DNA of 64,000 bases from Lepidostoma basale (lineage: Eukaryota > Arthropoda > Insecta > Trichoptera > Lepidostomatidae), in contig JAHDVF020000893.1 in the NCBI GenBank assembly GCA_022606425.2, positions 1 through 64,000 on the forward strand, in the 5' to 3' direction. Each line of letters opens with the position of its first letter. The first letter of the stretch is position 1. Of the stretch, positions 55,010 to 64,000 are shown piece after piece. A program made the translations under genes and the position numbers. The notes below the pieces were generated by a model. The model was not told the DNA's origin, made no database searches, and worked only from the letters and a program-made list of their open reading frames with translations.

Positions 55010-55350
55010 TTTATACTTTGTATATACAACACTTATATTAAAAAAATAAAATTACATAGACATGTTTCGGACAACCAGTCCTTCTTCAGTGATACATATT
55101 TAAAATTGTTTACATGATCTGACAGATATTATAAAGATTTATTTTTGAACGTTTATAAACGTTTATGAACGTTCCAAAATAAATCTTTTTAACATCTGTC
55201 AGATCATGTAAACAATTTTATAATATTTTAGATATATACAATGTATCTTTATAATATGTATCAATGAAGAGGGACTGGTTGTCCCAAACACGTCTATGTA
55301 AATTTTTTTAAATATAAGCGTTGTATATACAAAGTACATAAAAAAGACAA
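55010..55350. ncRNA. Family-D inverted pair, long palindrome
   Basis: The minus core (about 55055..55097): CUGAAGA, one A, stem II GGAC/GUCC with loop UGGUU, GAA, ACAUGU, C, an intact core. The plus core has decayed (AUGAAGA, GGGACUGGUUGUCCC, AAACACGUC). Outer arms TTTGTATATACAAC and its complement extend the foldback to about 330 bp. Same family as 13064..13109. Confidence 0.7.
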
Positions 55351-55429
55351 AGAGAAATAAACCATCATAACAACACAAAGTATGGTGAATATAGAAGAGA
55401 TATATTATTCAATTAAAAATACCCATAAA

Positions 55430-55845
55430 TACTCGTCAACTTGAAAAGGATATTATTCAACGCCTATGTTCTGCCATTGTTCACGTATAGTGTTGAGACA
55501 GTCACAATGTCACAAAAAAAGTGCCAACAAGCTGAGAATAACACAGAGAGCCATGTTGGGCATTAGCTTGTGGGACAGAGTCAGGAATGAGGACATACAA
55601 GCCAGGACTAGTCTCCGATGTCATCAAGTTGGCCGCAACCCTTAAGTGGCCTTGGGCGGAACACTTCGCTCGTGACCCAGAAGAAAAATGGACAAGGCGA
55701 CTGGTATGCTGGTGCCCGAGTGGTGGTTAGGCGCGTAAAGGGCGGAAGTGACTGAAATGCGGATGGCTCAGGATAGAAGGGAGTGGAAAATACGAGAGGA
55801 AGCCTACGTCCAGGAGTTAACGTTCACAACAAGCTGAATAAAAAT
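55430..55845 (+). mobile_element. RTE-RT LINE C-terminal remnant
   Basis: LKRILFNAYVLPLFTYSVET, AMLGISLWDRVRNEDIQA, LAATLKWPWAEHFARDPEEK. Frameshifted relative of 34670..35095. Confidence 0.75.
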
Positions 55846-56155
55846 GAAATAAAAGCACTTGATTGTTATCAAATGCTTTTATTTCATTTGTGCATAACAA
55901 TGACTTGTGGAAAAGAAAAACGAGATTGGTCGCATGTATTGCGCGTGTCGACTTAAAAATGAATCCTGTGCAGTTTGTTTGGTTTTTTCGCGAAAATCCG
56001 TAATGTTTGTGCAATTGTCCAGAATGGGGAAAATGAAAACGGTGTCGGCGGCACGGTATCGCCCGGGAGGAGCTAAGCGTGCGCATCATCACCCGCACAA
56101 AACACAGTTCCCCGGGCCGAAAATTCGCAAGAAATGAAAATTGGATCAGAAAATT
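55846..56155. other. Intronic sequence with a GC-richer patch
   Basis: An open frame 55907..56137 (76 codons, RYRPGGAKRAHHHPHKTQFP) has no known relatives. AAAGCACTTGATTG at 55851 and TCAAATGCTTTTATTTCA at 55870 nearly mirror each other. Confidence 0.35.
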
Positions 56156-56159
56156 AATC

Positions 56160-56490
56160 TCAAATCTAAATTTAAAAAACGGTGGATTCGTGGAACATAA
56201 AATAAATAGACAACATGTGCACCATCTAAAAAGAACATTTTGTGTTAAATTATTTTGGTTTTTATAACATTGTATTTTATATTATTTGTTTTAGATTTAT
56301 TTTGTGGGTGTTGGACGATCGAAGTGTGCGCGGGAGATGCCTATTGGTGGCGATGAGGTTCGCAACCCATCACGCCGCGAATCCCGCGGAGCGAAAAGCG
56401 AAGGATGGAGTGCCGCATCAGTAAAAGTGTGACAGTCCATTCTTTCTGCCTACCCTTTCGGGGAGACGGCGTGATGGTTAGTTAGTTAAA
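56160..56490 (+). mobile_element. Module S2, longest plus copy
   Basis: Peptide VEHKINRQHVHHLKRTFCVK, then a stretch ending TTATATTATTTGTTTTAG, then GTGTTGGACGATCGAAGTGT, GGGAGATGCCTATTGGTGGC, GAGGTTCGCAACCCATCACG, RTE 3' end and (TTAG)n. See 47655..47995. Confidence 0.75.
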
Positions 56491-56868
56491 AGCATTTGTT
56501 ATTCATTTAATGCCAAAATATAGTAGGAAGTGACAGGTTAATAGATTCGACAAGGCAACAAGTAGCGACTCGATAAATCAATAAACCAATCACCCATTAT
56601 TGTGGTATCTGATACACTGGTGCGAACACAATGCCTTTTAAATTACTATAGTTATGAATAAATTAAAGATAAATCGGACGTATAAATAACGAAACATGTC
56701 GAATCATGGGGTGATAACGATACTTGGATGAAAATCACGCTGTTGATTATACAAAACATCCAACGATTACATGTGCGGATACCAGATAATACGACAAACA
56801 CATCTTTAGTGCAAAGACTTCGATAACAAAAATTCCAAATAAATAAAAATAAAAAACATATATTTATA
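56491..56868. other. AT-rich intronic sequence
   Basis: Nothing assignable. Confidence 0.4.
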
Positions 56869-57410
56869 CATGATTTAATTGTATCTCAATAGAGACGAAG
56901 ATGCAAATTGGAAACTGAATATGGTTGATCAAGGTGTTTACAGGACTTATGACCTGTCATTGGTTGGGTTAAGCGTACGCTTTATGTAATTACAACATTC
57001 CCCATTCCACCTTTTTCTTTATGACTATGTAAGACAAATTTTTGGAAGTTGTATATATGTTACAAATCTATGCCTAATTTCACATGTCACTTTCAATGTG
57101 CCATCTATGAAGATTTTGATTACATATGTTAATCTTTTTAAGATTACTCTATATAATCCACATACTAATGCCATTTATGGAGATTAATTTTAGCATTTAG
57201 CAGAATCGTCGTTTTAGCATTTAACAGAAGCATCCAACAGCCAACCAATGACAGGTCATAAGTCCTGTAAACACCTTGATCAACTATATTCAGTTTCCAA
57301 TTTGCATCTTCGTCTCTATTGAGATACAATTAAATCATGAATTAATAACCCACGGTGGGTGAAATCCAGTATTCGTGTACAAGTATCAGTATACATTCAC
57401 AAAAAATATA
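56869..57410. repeat. Family-R inverted dimer with 101-bp arms
   Basis: Arms 56869..56969 and 57240..57340 differ at one position. They start CATGATTTAATTGTATCTCA and run inward to CCTGTCATTGGTTGG. About 270 bp of family-R sequence lies between. The right arm continues to 57410 with the family's GTGAAATCCAGTATTCGTG segment. Confidence 0.8.
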
Positions 57411-58140
57411 TATTTATAAAAGCATACTATTGTCTAGTTAGTTTTAAAATGTGTTATGCTTTTAAGTTGGGTTTTACGAAATGATTAACCTGTCTGGCAG
57501 TGAGTTTTTTTAGCTCCACAAAATTATTTTTATAATATAACAACAGCTATTACAAAATAATCAATATAAAGCGATTTGGGGGGAAACATAAATGATTTTT
57601 CGTAAATAGTCAACCATTGGTCTATCAGAACAGATCGTTAATTTATTAACCACAATTGGCATTACGTCAAGAAAAAGGAGAAGTATAAAATCATCTTTTT
57701 CTTTTCACATTAACATACACTTAAATTGCAGCCTGGCATTAAAAGGTTGGCAAGCAATAAGAGAGTGATGACGTCACAGAATATTTAAAATGCGAATAAC
57801 TCCGTCGGTATTATAGTTACATTGCTAAAAACTTCCAACATTTGCGACAAATGGTTTACAGATGCCAGAATCGTTCAGTATTAGGATAGAAATTGAAAAA
57901 TAAATTATTTATAAACGCAACAGTACCTACTAGCGTAAAAGCAGACAGGTCAATAAGCCTTAAAATAAAATTAAAAAAAAAAATTTGAACGGCAATACCG
58001 AAACATGACCCCGACACATTGTGCTAATGCGACGATCAACGATCATTATCCGTTGTGCAATACTCATTTGAATTGGGAATCAAAGATGAAAGTGACCAAA
58101 TTAAATTGTAAAAAACGGAAGAAAAAAATTATTAAGATAT
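57411..58140. other. AT-rich intronic sequence, no gene seen
   Basis: Nothing assignable. Confidence 0.45.
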
Positions 58141-58144
58141 ACGA

Positions 58145-58597
58145 GTATATACATGCAGTAGAAATGAGATCTCTTAGACGAATGTGTGGATACTCTGTGT
58201 ATGATGAAATAGAGTATGAGAGTGTATGAGAGTGTCGAATGAAAATATAATAAGTGAATGCGGTGCGAATGATGGTGTCATGAACAAAATAATAAAAGGT
58301 TCATTAATATGGTTTGGACATATGGAAAGAATGAATACAGAAAGAATGGTAAAAAATTATATGTTAATGATGTAAATGGAACGAGAAATAGAGGAAGACC
58401 AAGGAAAACGTGGCACGATCAAATAAATCAAATATTGAATGTCGGCCATGTGAGGAGTCAGAGAAATCGACGCGCGTGCATGACGCGATGTATGAATGTT
58501 GAGGAAGCGAGAGAAATGTCAGGAAAGAAAAGTGTGGCAGTCTATTCTTTCTGCCTGCCCCTTCGGGGAGACGGCGTGATGGTTGGTTAGTTAGTTA
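58145..58597 (+). mobile_element. RTE-type LINE 3' end
   Basis: From YIHAVEMRSLRRMCGYSVYD through NVNGTRNRGRPRKTWHDQIN and ACMTRCMNVEEAREMSG to the 3' end and TTAG units. Its tail directly abuts the mariner derivative that follows. Confidence 0.87.
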
Positions 58598-59104
58598 TAA
58601 AGGATGTTTTTTTAGAGGTATACAAATTCAAAATGAAAAAAAAAACATTAGAATAATGTTAATGTTTGTGTTATTGGCTTTATTTAATGGATAATTTTAT
58701 GCCATTATTGTTTAAACTTGATTTCGGGCATATGAGCGCCACGGCTAGCTCGAATGAAGCGCAATCATGAAGTCCAATTTTCGACAATTGTCGTCTTTGT
58801 GGATGCGCATTATCCACTAGAGTGTACGTAGTGCGAAAACGATCCATGGTCTTCTGAATAACTTGCTCGGATGGACGATTATGTCTATCGTAAAATGGAC
58901 GTAGTGCACGATAAGTTTGGCGAACCGAACCATGATTTTCAAAATATATTTGCGCAATTTGCAAGCGCTATTCTGACGTCAGTCTATTCATGGTGAAATG
59001 GCAAAACGTACTGACTACAAATCAACTGTCAACTGTCAAATTGACAGTCTGTAGAAACAATGTTGCCAGTTTAAAAACCAAATCTCTAAAAAAAAAACAC
59101 CCTA
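58598..59104 (-). mobile_element. Mariner-type deletion derivative, copy 2
   Basis: TA-flanked, with the same inverted ends as 36722..37210. The minus frame 58680..58964 reads MQIAQIYFENHGSVRQTYRA, LRPFYDRHNRPSEQVIQKTM, DRFRTTYTLVDNAHPQRR, then joins QLSKIGLHDCASFELAVALI. Better preserved than copy 1. Confidence 0.88.
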
Positions 59105-59109
59105 TATAA

Positions 59110-59255
59110 TATAACACATTCGTCTAAGAGATCTCAGTTTTACTGCATTTATTCTAATTTCATCCTCCTTTTTCCAGTTCCATGCTTCACTTGCATACAT
59201 AAGGATCGGTACAAGAACACCATGGTGCACTGTTTAGCTTTTTGGATAGGAAGTA
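59110..59255 (-). mobile_element. RTE-type LINE fragment
   Basis: Complement of the MAVHNG, MYGSEAWNW, AVKLRSLRR blocks; no 3' end. Confidence 0.7.
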
Positions 59256-59439
59256 AGTAAGACTAATTAAAAAATATTTATTCTTATATTTATATTTACT
59301 GCAATTTAAATAAATTTTCGAAAATACTATATAAAAACTATGTAAATATAAACATTTCTGACACATTTGATAATCTTTTAAATTTAAATTTTACGATGAT
59401 AAATAGACTTAGACCACACTGTAAATAGAGCTTTGTCTG

Positions 59440-59610
59440 TGAATCTTCCTCGTCAACTATCCAGAAGAAGACCTAGGAAAACGTGGATGATTCAGTGCAA
59501 TAGTGTCTTGCAGAGAAATGGCTTGAATGAAGGCAATACTCCGCACCGTGCGAGGGTTGGGATAGTGCCAGGAAGAAGAAGAAAGAAGATCATAAATAGA
59601 CTTAAGTAAT
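59440..59610 (+). mobile_element. LINE 3' end, unassigned
   Basis: SRRRPRKTWMIQCNSVLQRN, then ARVGIVPGRRRK, and (GAA)n. Confidence 0.5.
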
Positions 59611-59618
59611 GTAAAAAC

Positions 59619-59880
59619 ATATCGCACGTTGAAAACAAAAGTGACACTATACAAAAATCTCAATTTTTCAGTACGGTCATTTAAAGTTTTTGTGAGGTCA
59701 ATAACTTGACTGTGAGTAGAAATATATCTAATGTTGTTGTTTTATCTATTAGTTTAGATATTATTCTATCAGAATTTAGTTGATTTTAATTAGGTTAATA
59801 AGCAGGCAAAACTTTAAATGACCGTACTGAAAAATTGAGATTTTTGTATAGTGTCACTTTTGTTTTCAACGTGCGATATT
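59619..59880. mobile_element. Short element with 70-bp terminal inverted repeats
   Basis: ATATCGCACGTTGAAAACAA to TTTAAAGTTTT on the left mirrors the right end almost perfectly. 262 bp, about 120 bp of unique centre, no coding. The near-identity of the arms suggests recent origin. Confidence 0.8.
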
Positions 59881-60104
59881 ATAATATTTGGTATAACTAT
59901 TATGTGAGAATTAAAATTTAAAAATAAAAATAAAATTCTCTATAAAACTGTAAAACTACACGAATATTATGTTCCTAAATATGATACTATAATACAACTT
60001 ACATGTTTATATTGGTTGGTACTTCTTGTTACAGTTAAAACTTTATTATTTCATAAATGAAAACTCAACAGATTAGATATATAAAGATTATAACTTCAGA
60101 TTAT

Positions 60105-60172
60105 AACTTCCATTCTTTCTGCCTACCCCACCGGGGAGACGGCGTGATGGTTAGTTAGTTAGTTAGTTAGTT
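60105..60172 (+). mobile_element. RTE 3' end only, with (TTAG)n
   Basis: CCATTCTTTCTGCCTACCCC to five TTAG units. About 60 bp, an extreme 5' truncation 130 bp from exon 2. Confidence 0.85.
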
Positions 60173-60302
60173 TTATAACTTATAATATAAAATGCAGATA
60201 GGGATTATCCAATATTAAAAGAATTGTATAATTACTTTCATTCACAACATTTCTGTTAATATCTCTTTGAAGAACCATAAATATTTTAAAACATTTACTC
60301 AC

Positions 60303-60363
60303 ATTGTAATCTACACCGAACTGTGTCCAGGGGATAGAATGTTGCCATTCCAACGACACTGCC
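60303..60363 (-). CDS. SLC25A17: SLC25A17/PMP34, coding exon 2
   Basis: 61 nt coding residues 22-41 plus the first base of codon 42: GSVVGMATFYPLDTVRCRLQ. The matching human PMP34 segment is [26 protein letters not shown] is the first carrier signature P-x-D-x-x-R; its Asp and Arg form the matrix gate. The acceptor ends ATTACAG and the donor is T|GTGAGT. Too short for a reading-frame search and found only by homology. Exon 1 ends on a codon boundary, so the frame is fixed. Confidence 0.93.
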
Positions 60364-60412
60364 CTGTAATAAAATAAAACATTAGTAAAAGATCACATTA
60401 ATAAATACAATT

Positions 60413-60868
60413 GACTAACCATCACGCCGTCTCCCCAAAGGGGTAGACAAAAAAATGGACTGCCACACTGTTCTTTTCTGACTTACTTCTCTAGCTTCGT
60501 CAATATTTATACATCATGTAACGCACTCAAGTCCATTTTTCTGACTCCTTAAATGGCCAACATTTAAAATTTGATTTATTTGATCAGGCTACATTTTCTT
60601 CGGTCTTCCTCTATTTGTTGTTCCGTTTACATTGTTAACATATACTTTCATCAAACATCTTAATGACCTTTTCATTATTATATTCATAACACTTCCATTT
60701 ATACATTCACATAAACATACATTCCATCATATGCATTCACATCAAATATTTGCTTTGACACCCTATCATAACAACAGATTCGTTTAAGAGATCCCATCTC
60801 TACTGCATCTATTTTACTTTCATCACTCTTTTGCCAGTTCCATGCTTCACTTCCATATCAACTTATAT
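60413..60868 (-). mobile_element. RTE-type LINE 3' part
   Basis: Complement of the 3' end with a single CTAA, then RACV-like, RKMxPDQI and GSEAWNW blocks. Old, many indels. Confidence 0.75.
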
Positions 60869-60894
60869 TGCAATGATATACAATTTTTTTTTTA

Positions 60895-61085
60895 AGATAA
60901 ACTTAAGGCATTAAACATTGTGAAATTCCATGAACTAAAACATTGTTTTTTTTCTACTTTTAACATCATCATCAGGAGAACGATATAAACTTCATACAGT
61001 TCTCCCAGTGATGAAGGTGTAAGCCTTCGAAATACGTCGAGAAAAATAAACTCAAAAGTGGAAAAACAGTGTTTTAAATCATAAA
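60895..61085. ncRNA. Family-F foldback, plus arm best kept
   Basis: Plus arm: GUUCUC, CCAGUGA, one U, stem II GAAGG/CCUUC with a UGUAAG loop, GAA, AUACGU, C, GAGAAAAA. Core C3 kept, others shifted. The flanks carry AAACATTGTTTTTTTTCTAC and AAAAGTGGAAAAACAGTGTT. Confidence 0.5.
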
Positions 61086-61089
61086 AGAA

Positions 61090-62480
61090 ATTTAATGACT
61101 AAATTTTTAACTGTGGTTGCCCGAATCTAACCTAATTAAATGCGCATTTAGTTATTCAAATAATTAAAATCTATAATAATTAAGATCTCTCAAATCTCAC
61201 AAGAGAATATAAATTTAAAGAACCCATTGTTTTTTTATTATATCTAGTAGATAACTAAAATTATGACACATTTTGTGTCATGATAAAAATAGTAACAGTA
61301 CTATAAAAATCACAATAACATTAATTAATTTATATTAATGTTTATATTTACATTAATTTTTCGACAATTGAACTAAGAGTAAGATAGGTTGTTAATAATA
61401 TCGGTTTGAGAAATAAGTGGTAAAAACTAGACAAGAATGAAAATGTGAGAACATAAGTCTACATCAAATATTATCTTTAAATAAGTAAAATCTTAGATTC
61501 AAATAACAGTAGCATGAGATAAGAACAAAAAGAACATTTAAACATTGCTCCACGATTCTCACAACAGAATTTCCCAGTGAGAATATAAATGGAGTAATAA
61601 TATATGGTTTACGTGTTATTATGGAATTTATTTTAAGAAATATATAAAAAAGCAATTTTCAACAGTTAAGTATGTTAATATAATATGTATTTTTTTAGTA
61701 AAGTCCGCATTTATGATAATGTACATATAAACAATTCAGAACCAAAGTCTAGAAAAATTATACTATTGTAGATGTGGCTTCTCTCTCTTGTAACTGAACA
61801 CACTAATAATGTTAACATACATCACTCAACTTGTATACAATAAAATATGTAGATGGAAAATTATATATGTCATTTATAATGTTATTGGATTAACATTATC
61901 TTATAAAACTCACAAATAACACTCAATCATTTTAGTTTTGAAGTTGAATAAATACAATGGATATATTTCTTAGTTCTTAAAATACTTTAAAGATTAAAAT
62001 AGACTTGTGGCAGTGAAGATAAATACCAAAATTGGTATTTTTTATCACAAAAAACAAAACATTATCTTAGCAGATAATAATCTGCAACCTCTCGTTTCAG
62101 ATTTCACACATTTATTCCAAATAATTAGAATGATTAATACAAAGCAAATCTCGGATAAAATAAAAATTTAGAGACTTGATAACAATATGATTTTGATCCC
62201 TGGAAATGTAAACTTAGAATAAAGTATGCATTTACTATATTATTTTTATCTTAAAATACAGGAACAAAATACATAAAACTTAAATCCGTTTTATACTGTT
62301 AAATATATTGTATTGTTAAAAAAAATCAGGCCACTTGTTTTGCTCTCAAATGTTATCAAATGATTAATGGACTTACACATAATAACCATTGCAAAGTTTC
62401 CAAATTTAAATCAAACTCAAGTTGCATATACTATACTATATTTATATAATAATATTATTACTGAACCATTATTTACAAAT
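61090..62480. other. AT-rich intronic sequence, no gene seen
   Basis: The longest stretch of the window without a recognisable repeat. No frame above 63 codons. Probably unique intron 1 sequence. Confidence 0.55.
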
Positions 62481-62484
62481 GTCA

Positions 62485-62632
62485 GTCAGGTAAAGAGTCG
62501 GAGAAATCGACATGCGTGCATGACACAGTGTATGAATGTACAGGAAGTGAGAAAAATATGCCAGAACACTGTGGCGGTCCATTATTTCTGCCTACCCCTC
62601 CGGCGAGACGGCACGATGGTTAGTTAATTATT
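62485..62632 (+). mobile_element. RTE 3' end
   Basis: VKSRRNRHACMTQCMNVQEVRKICQ-like frame (62490..62575), then ATTTCTGCCTACCCCTCCGG and TTAG. Confidence 0.8.
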
Positions 62633-62935
62633 TACAAATATATTTTGAAAAATCATACTTGAGTACTTGTATCAATGACAATCCGCACATAAAAAATTAA
62701 CCCTGAAAACCGGTTTTGTGGCAATGAATGATTATAATATGAGAACTTCAAAACATTATTTAAATTTTATACATCTCTTAATTTAAATTTGCTTAATATT
62801 AAAATTCTAATATAAGAGAAAATAAATTATATTTAGGGAATTAAATATTAATTATTGAAATACTGAAATAAACAAAAATATCACGCTGATGATTTTATTT
62901 ATTTTATTTTATTTCGCAAGCTTCCTTCATATTTA

Positions 62936-62961
62936 CAAGTTTTTTTTTTTTTTTTTTTAAA
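62936..62961 (+). repeat. Poly-T tract
   Basis: A run of about 20 T follows (ATTTT)n. It may be the complement of a poly-A tail, but no element is recognised beside it. Confidence 0.6.
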
Positions 62962-63436
62962 GACTTATTGGTAGAAATACACATTTTAAAAGTGTGTGAA
63001 TACAAATTACTACATTAAGTCGTCTTAATTGTTTCAACATACTGAAGGATGTTCTAAAATTAAAAGTGGTTTTTGCGCAGAGTACAATATTACGTGAAAA
63101 TTTTGAAAATGCAAGTTTCATTAAGTTCATCATATTACTCAATAAATTAAGCTACAAGAATTTCAAATCATAGGTTAGAAATAAAAATATATATTCGCTA
63201 AAAATAAAACATAAAGTTGCCTAGTTTGATTACATGAGTGGTGAGTTTTAAGCTGAACAAACTGATAAGATAGTAGAATTTACATGGCATGTTCTTTATA
63301 ATAATCGTACGATCTATATTCACGTGCTATAATACATGACATTCATATTCACAATAAAACAATTACACATTAGATAGAAAATTACACATTCCGTAAAACT
63401 AATTAATTACTTATTTAATTAATAGAAAAACCTCAC

Positions 63437-63499
63437 CGTTGCACCCGCCACGGCGTGCACGAGGGTGTCATAACTCAGTAGGCCCCTATTCTCGTTCAT
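63437..63499 (-). CDS. SLC25A17: SLC25A17/PMP34, coding exon 1 with start codon
   Basis: 63 nt, 21 codons: MNENRGLLSYDTLVHAVAGAT. Human PMP34 starts MASVLSYESLVHAVAGAV, so LSY-xLVHAVAGA lines up with the first transmembrane helix. The start is in the context ACAATGA, good for insects, and an upstream in-frame Met is not seen. Donor ACG|GTGAGG. With exons 2 and 3 this covers three of the six transmembrane helices; the second half of the carrier is outside the window. Peroxisomal targeting of PMP34 uses internal PEX19-binding segments, so no N-terminal signal is expected. Confidence 0.93.
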
Positions 63500-64000
63500 T
63501 GTAATAAAAAAATGAAAAATCACTTAAAGTGTATAAGAGTTGATTAAAACACGCGACCGCGCGCGCTGTCCTTATTCAACACGAAACATACGTGCGAGTA
63601 CGTTCATTTATAGCAACGTAATGAAAATGAATTTCCATCGGAGAACGGCCGTCACGATAAAACGATGGAAATTAGTATTGATAATGCGCGGGGAGGGGAG
63701 TGTCATTTCAGAAACGTCAAACTTGTTGCCATGTCAGACAATATCATTTTTTTAGGTACTTTTATAATATTTAAATGAAACCGATTCACTTATCTACAAT
63801 ATAAAATTTTAGTGAAAAGGAAGACGATTTTCTTAACTGTCAAACTGACGTTAATTTAGACACTTCGTCAGTGATAAGTTGTTTATTAATTTGTTTTCAC
63901 AATATTATCTATATTTTTTATAGTTATTAAAGTAGAATTTATATTTATATGAAATATCAATCATTTTTTTAAAATGATGAAAGCATCAACATTTAATATT
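63500..64000 (-). promoter_or_regulatory. SLC25A17 5' UTR and presumed promoter
   Basis: The 200 bp upstream of the start codon (63540..63720) are the only GC- and CpG-richer patch near this end (GCGACCGCGCGCGC at 63552, GCGCGGGGAGGGGAG at 63685). No clear TATA box. Transcription start not determinable from sequence. No divergent gene recognised to the window edge. Confidence 0.5.

Larger units (their letters stand above)
1489..60302 (-). other. SLC25A17 intron 2, 58.8 kb, filled with transposons
   Basis: The donor is T|GTGAGT at 60302..60297 and the acceptor AG lies at 1490..1489. The phase is 1 on both sides, so exons 2 and 3 join as CAA-TTG-GAA (Q-L-E). Nearly all recognisable content is mobile elements, listed separately below. 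Confidence 0.9.
60364..63436 (-). other. SLC25A17 intron 1, 3,073 bp
   Basis: Phase 0, from GTGAGG at 63436 to AG at 60364. AT-rich. Carries two RTE fragments and one foldback, listed separately. Confidence 0.88.

Noticed and set aside
55907..56137. A small arginine/histidine-rich gene
   Set aside because: Short frame, no homology or splice context, partly overlapping the start of module S2.
63500..64000. A divergent gene on the plus strand beyond 63540
   Set aside because: The 71-codon frame there has no similarity I know and overlaps the probable promoter.

Overview
The window is repeat-rich, AT-rich animal nuclear DNA. The retrotransposon peptides and SINEs look like those of insects, most likely Lepidoptera. 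That placement rests on resemblance only. I found one host gene with real support: the 5' part of SLC25A17, the peroxisomal carrier PMP34, on the minus strand. Coding exon 1 (63437..63499), exon 2 (60303..60363) and exon 3 (935..1488) join in frame across consensus splice sites and give the first 226 residues. The rest of the gene lies beyond the left edge. Intron 1 is 3,073 bp and intron 2 is 58,814 bp, so more than 90 percent of the window is one intron. The matrix loop after the first carrier signature carries an Asn-Gly-rich array of about 66 residues, encoded by an 18-bp minisatellite.

Intron 2 is packed with transposable elements in both orientations. The commonest is an RTE-type LINE whose 5'-truncated copies share a conserved 3' end followed by a (TTAG)n tail, and a shorter non-autonomous element has borrowed that 3' end. 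Other LINE remnants include a Jockey-type copy with a FADD box and a (CCAAGT)n tail (28524..29628), an RTE reverse transcriptase fragment (34190..35110), CR1/L2-like 3' ends, and several endonuclease-reverse-transcriptase families with (TAAG)n or (GAA)n tails. A tRNA-derived SINE with a perfect B box and a (TAA)n tail occurs about ten times. DNA transposons include an internally deleted mariner (21596..22523), two copies of a mariner-type deletion derivative (36722..37210, 58598..59104), a piggyBac remnant with TTAA duplications (53465..54111), and several long-TIR elements.

The most unusual content is a large set of foldback elements built around a hammerhead-ribozyme-like core. Each has CUGANGA or a derivative, one unpaired base, a 4-6 bp stem II, GAAA, a short self-complementary stem III (ACAUGU, ACCGGU, ACAGCUGU, ACUAGU) and a cleavable NUH triplet. 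I count about thirty cores in about ten sequence families. Most sit as head-to-head inverted pairs, the arrangement expected of Penelope-like element termini or non-autonomous retrozymes. The two best-formed examples (13064..13109 and 10250..10289) are in sense with the SLC25A17 pre-mRNA. No Penelope reverse transcriptase or GIY-YIG reading frame is visible.

The rest is AT-rich intronic sequence with no recognisable gene, apart from a GC-rich island of unknown origin at 30868..31495.
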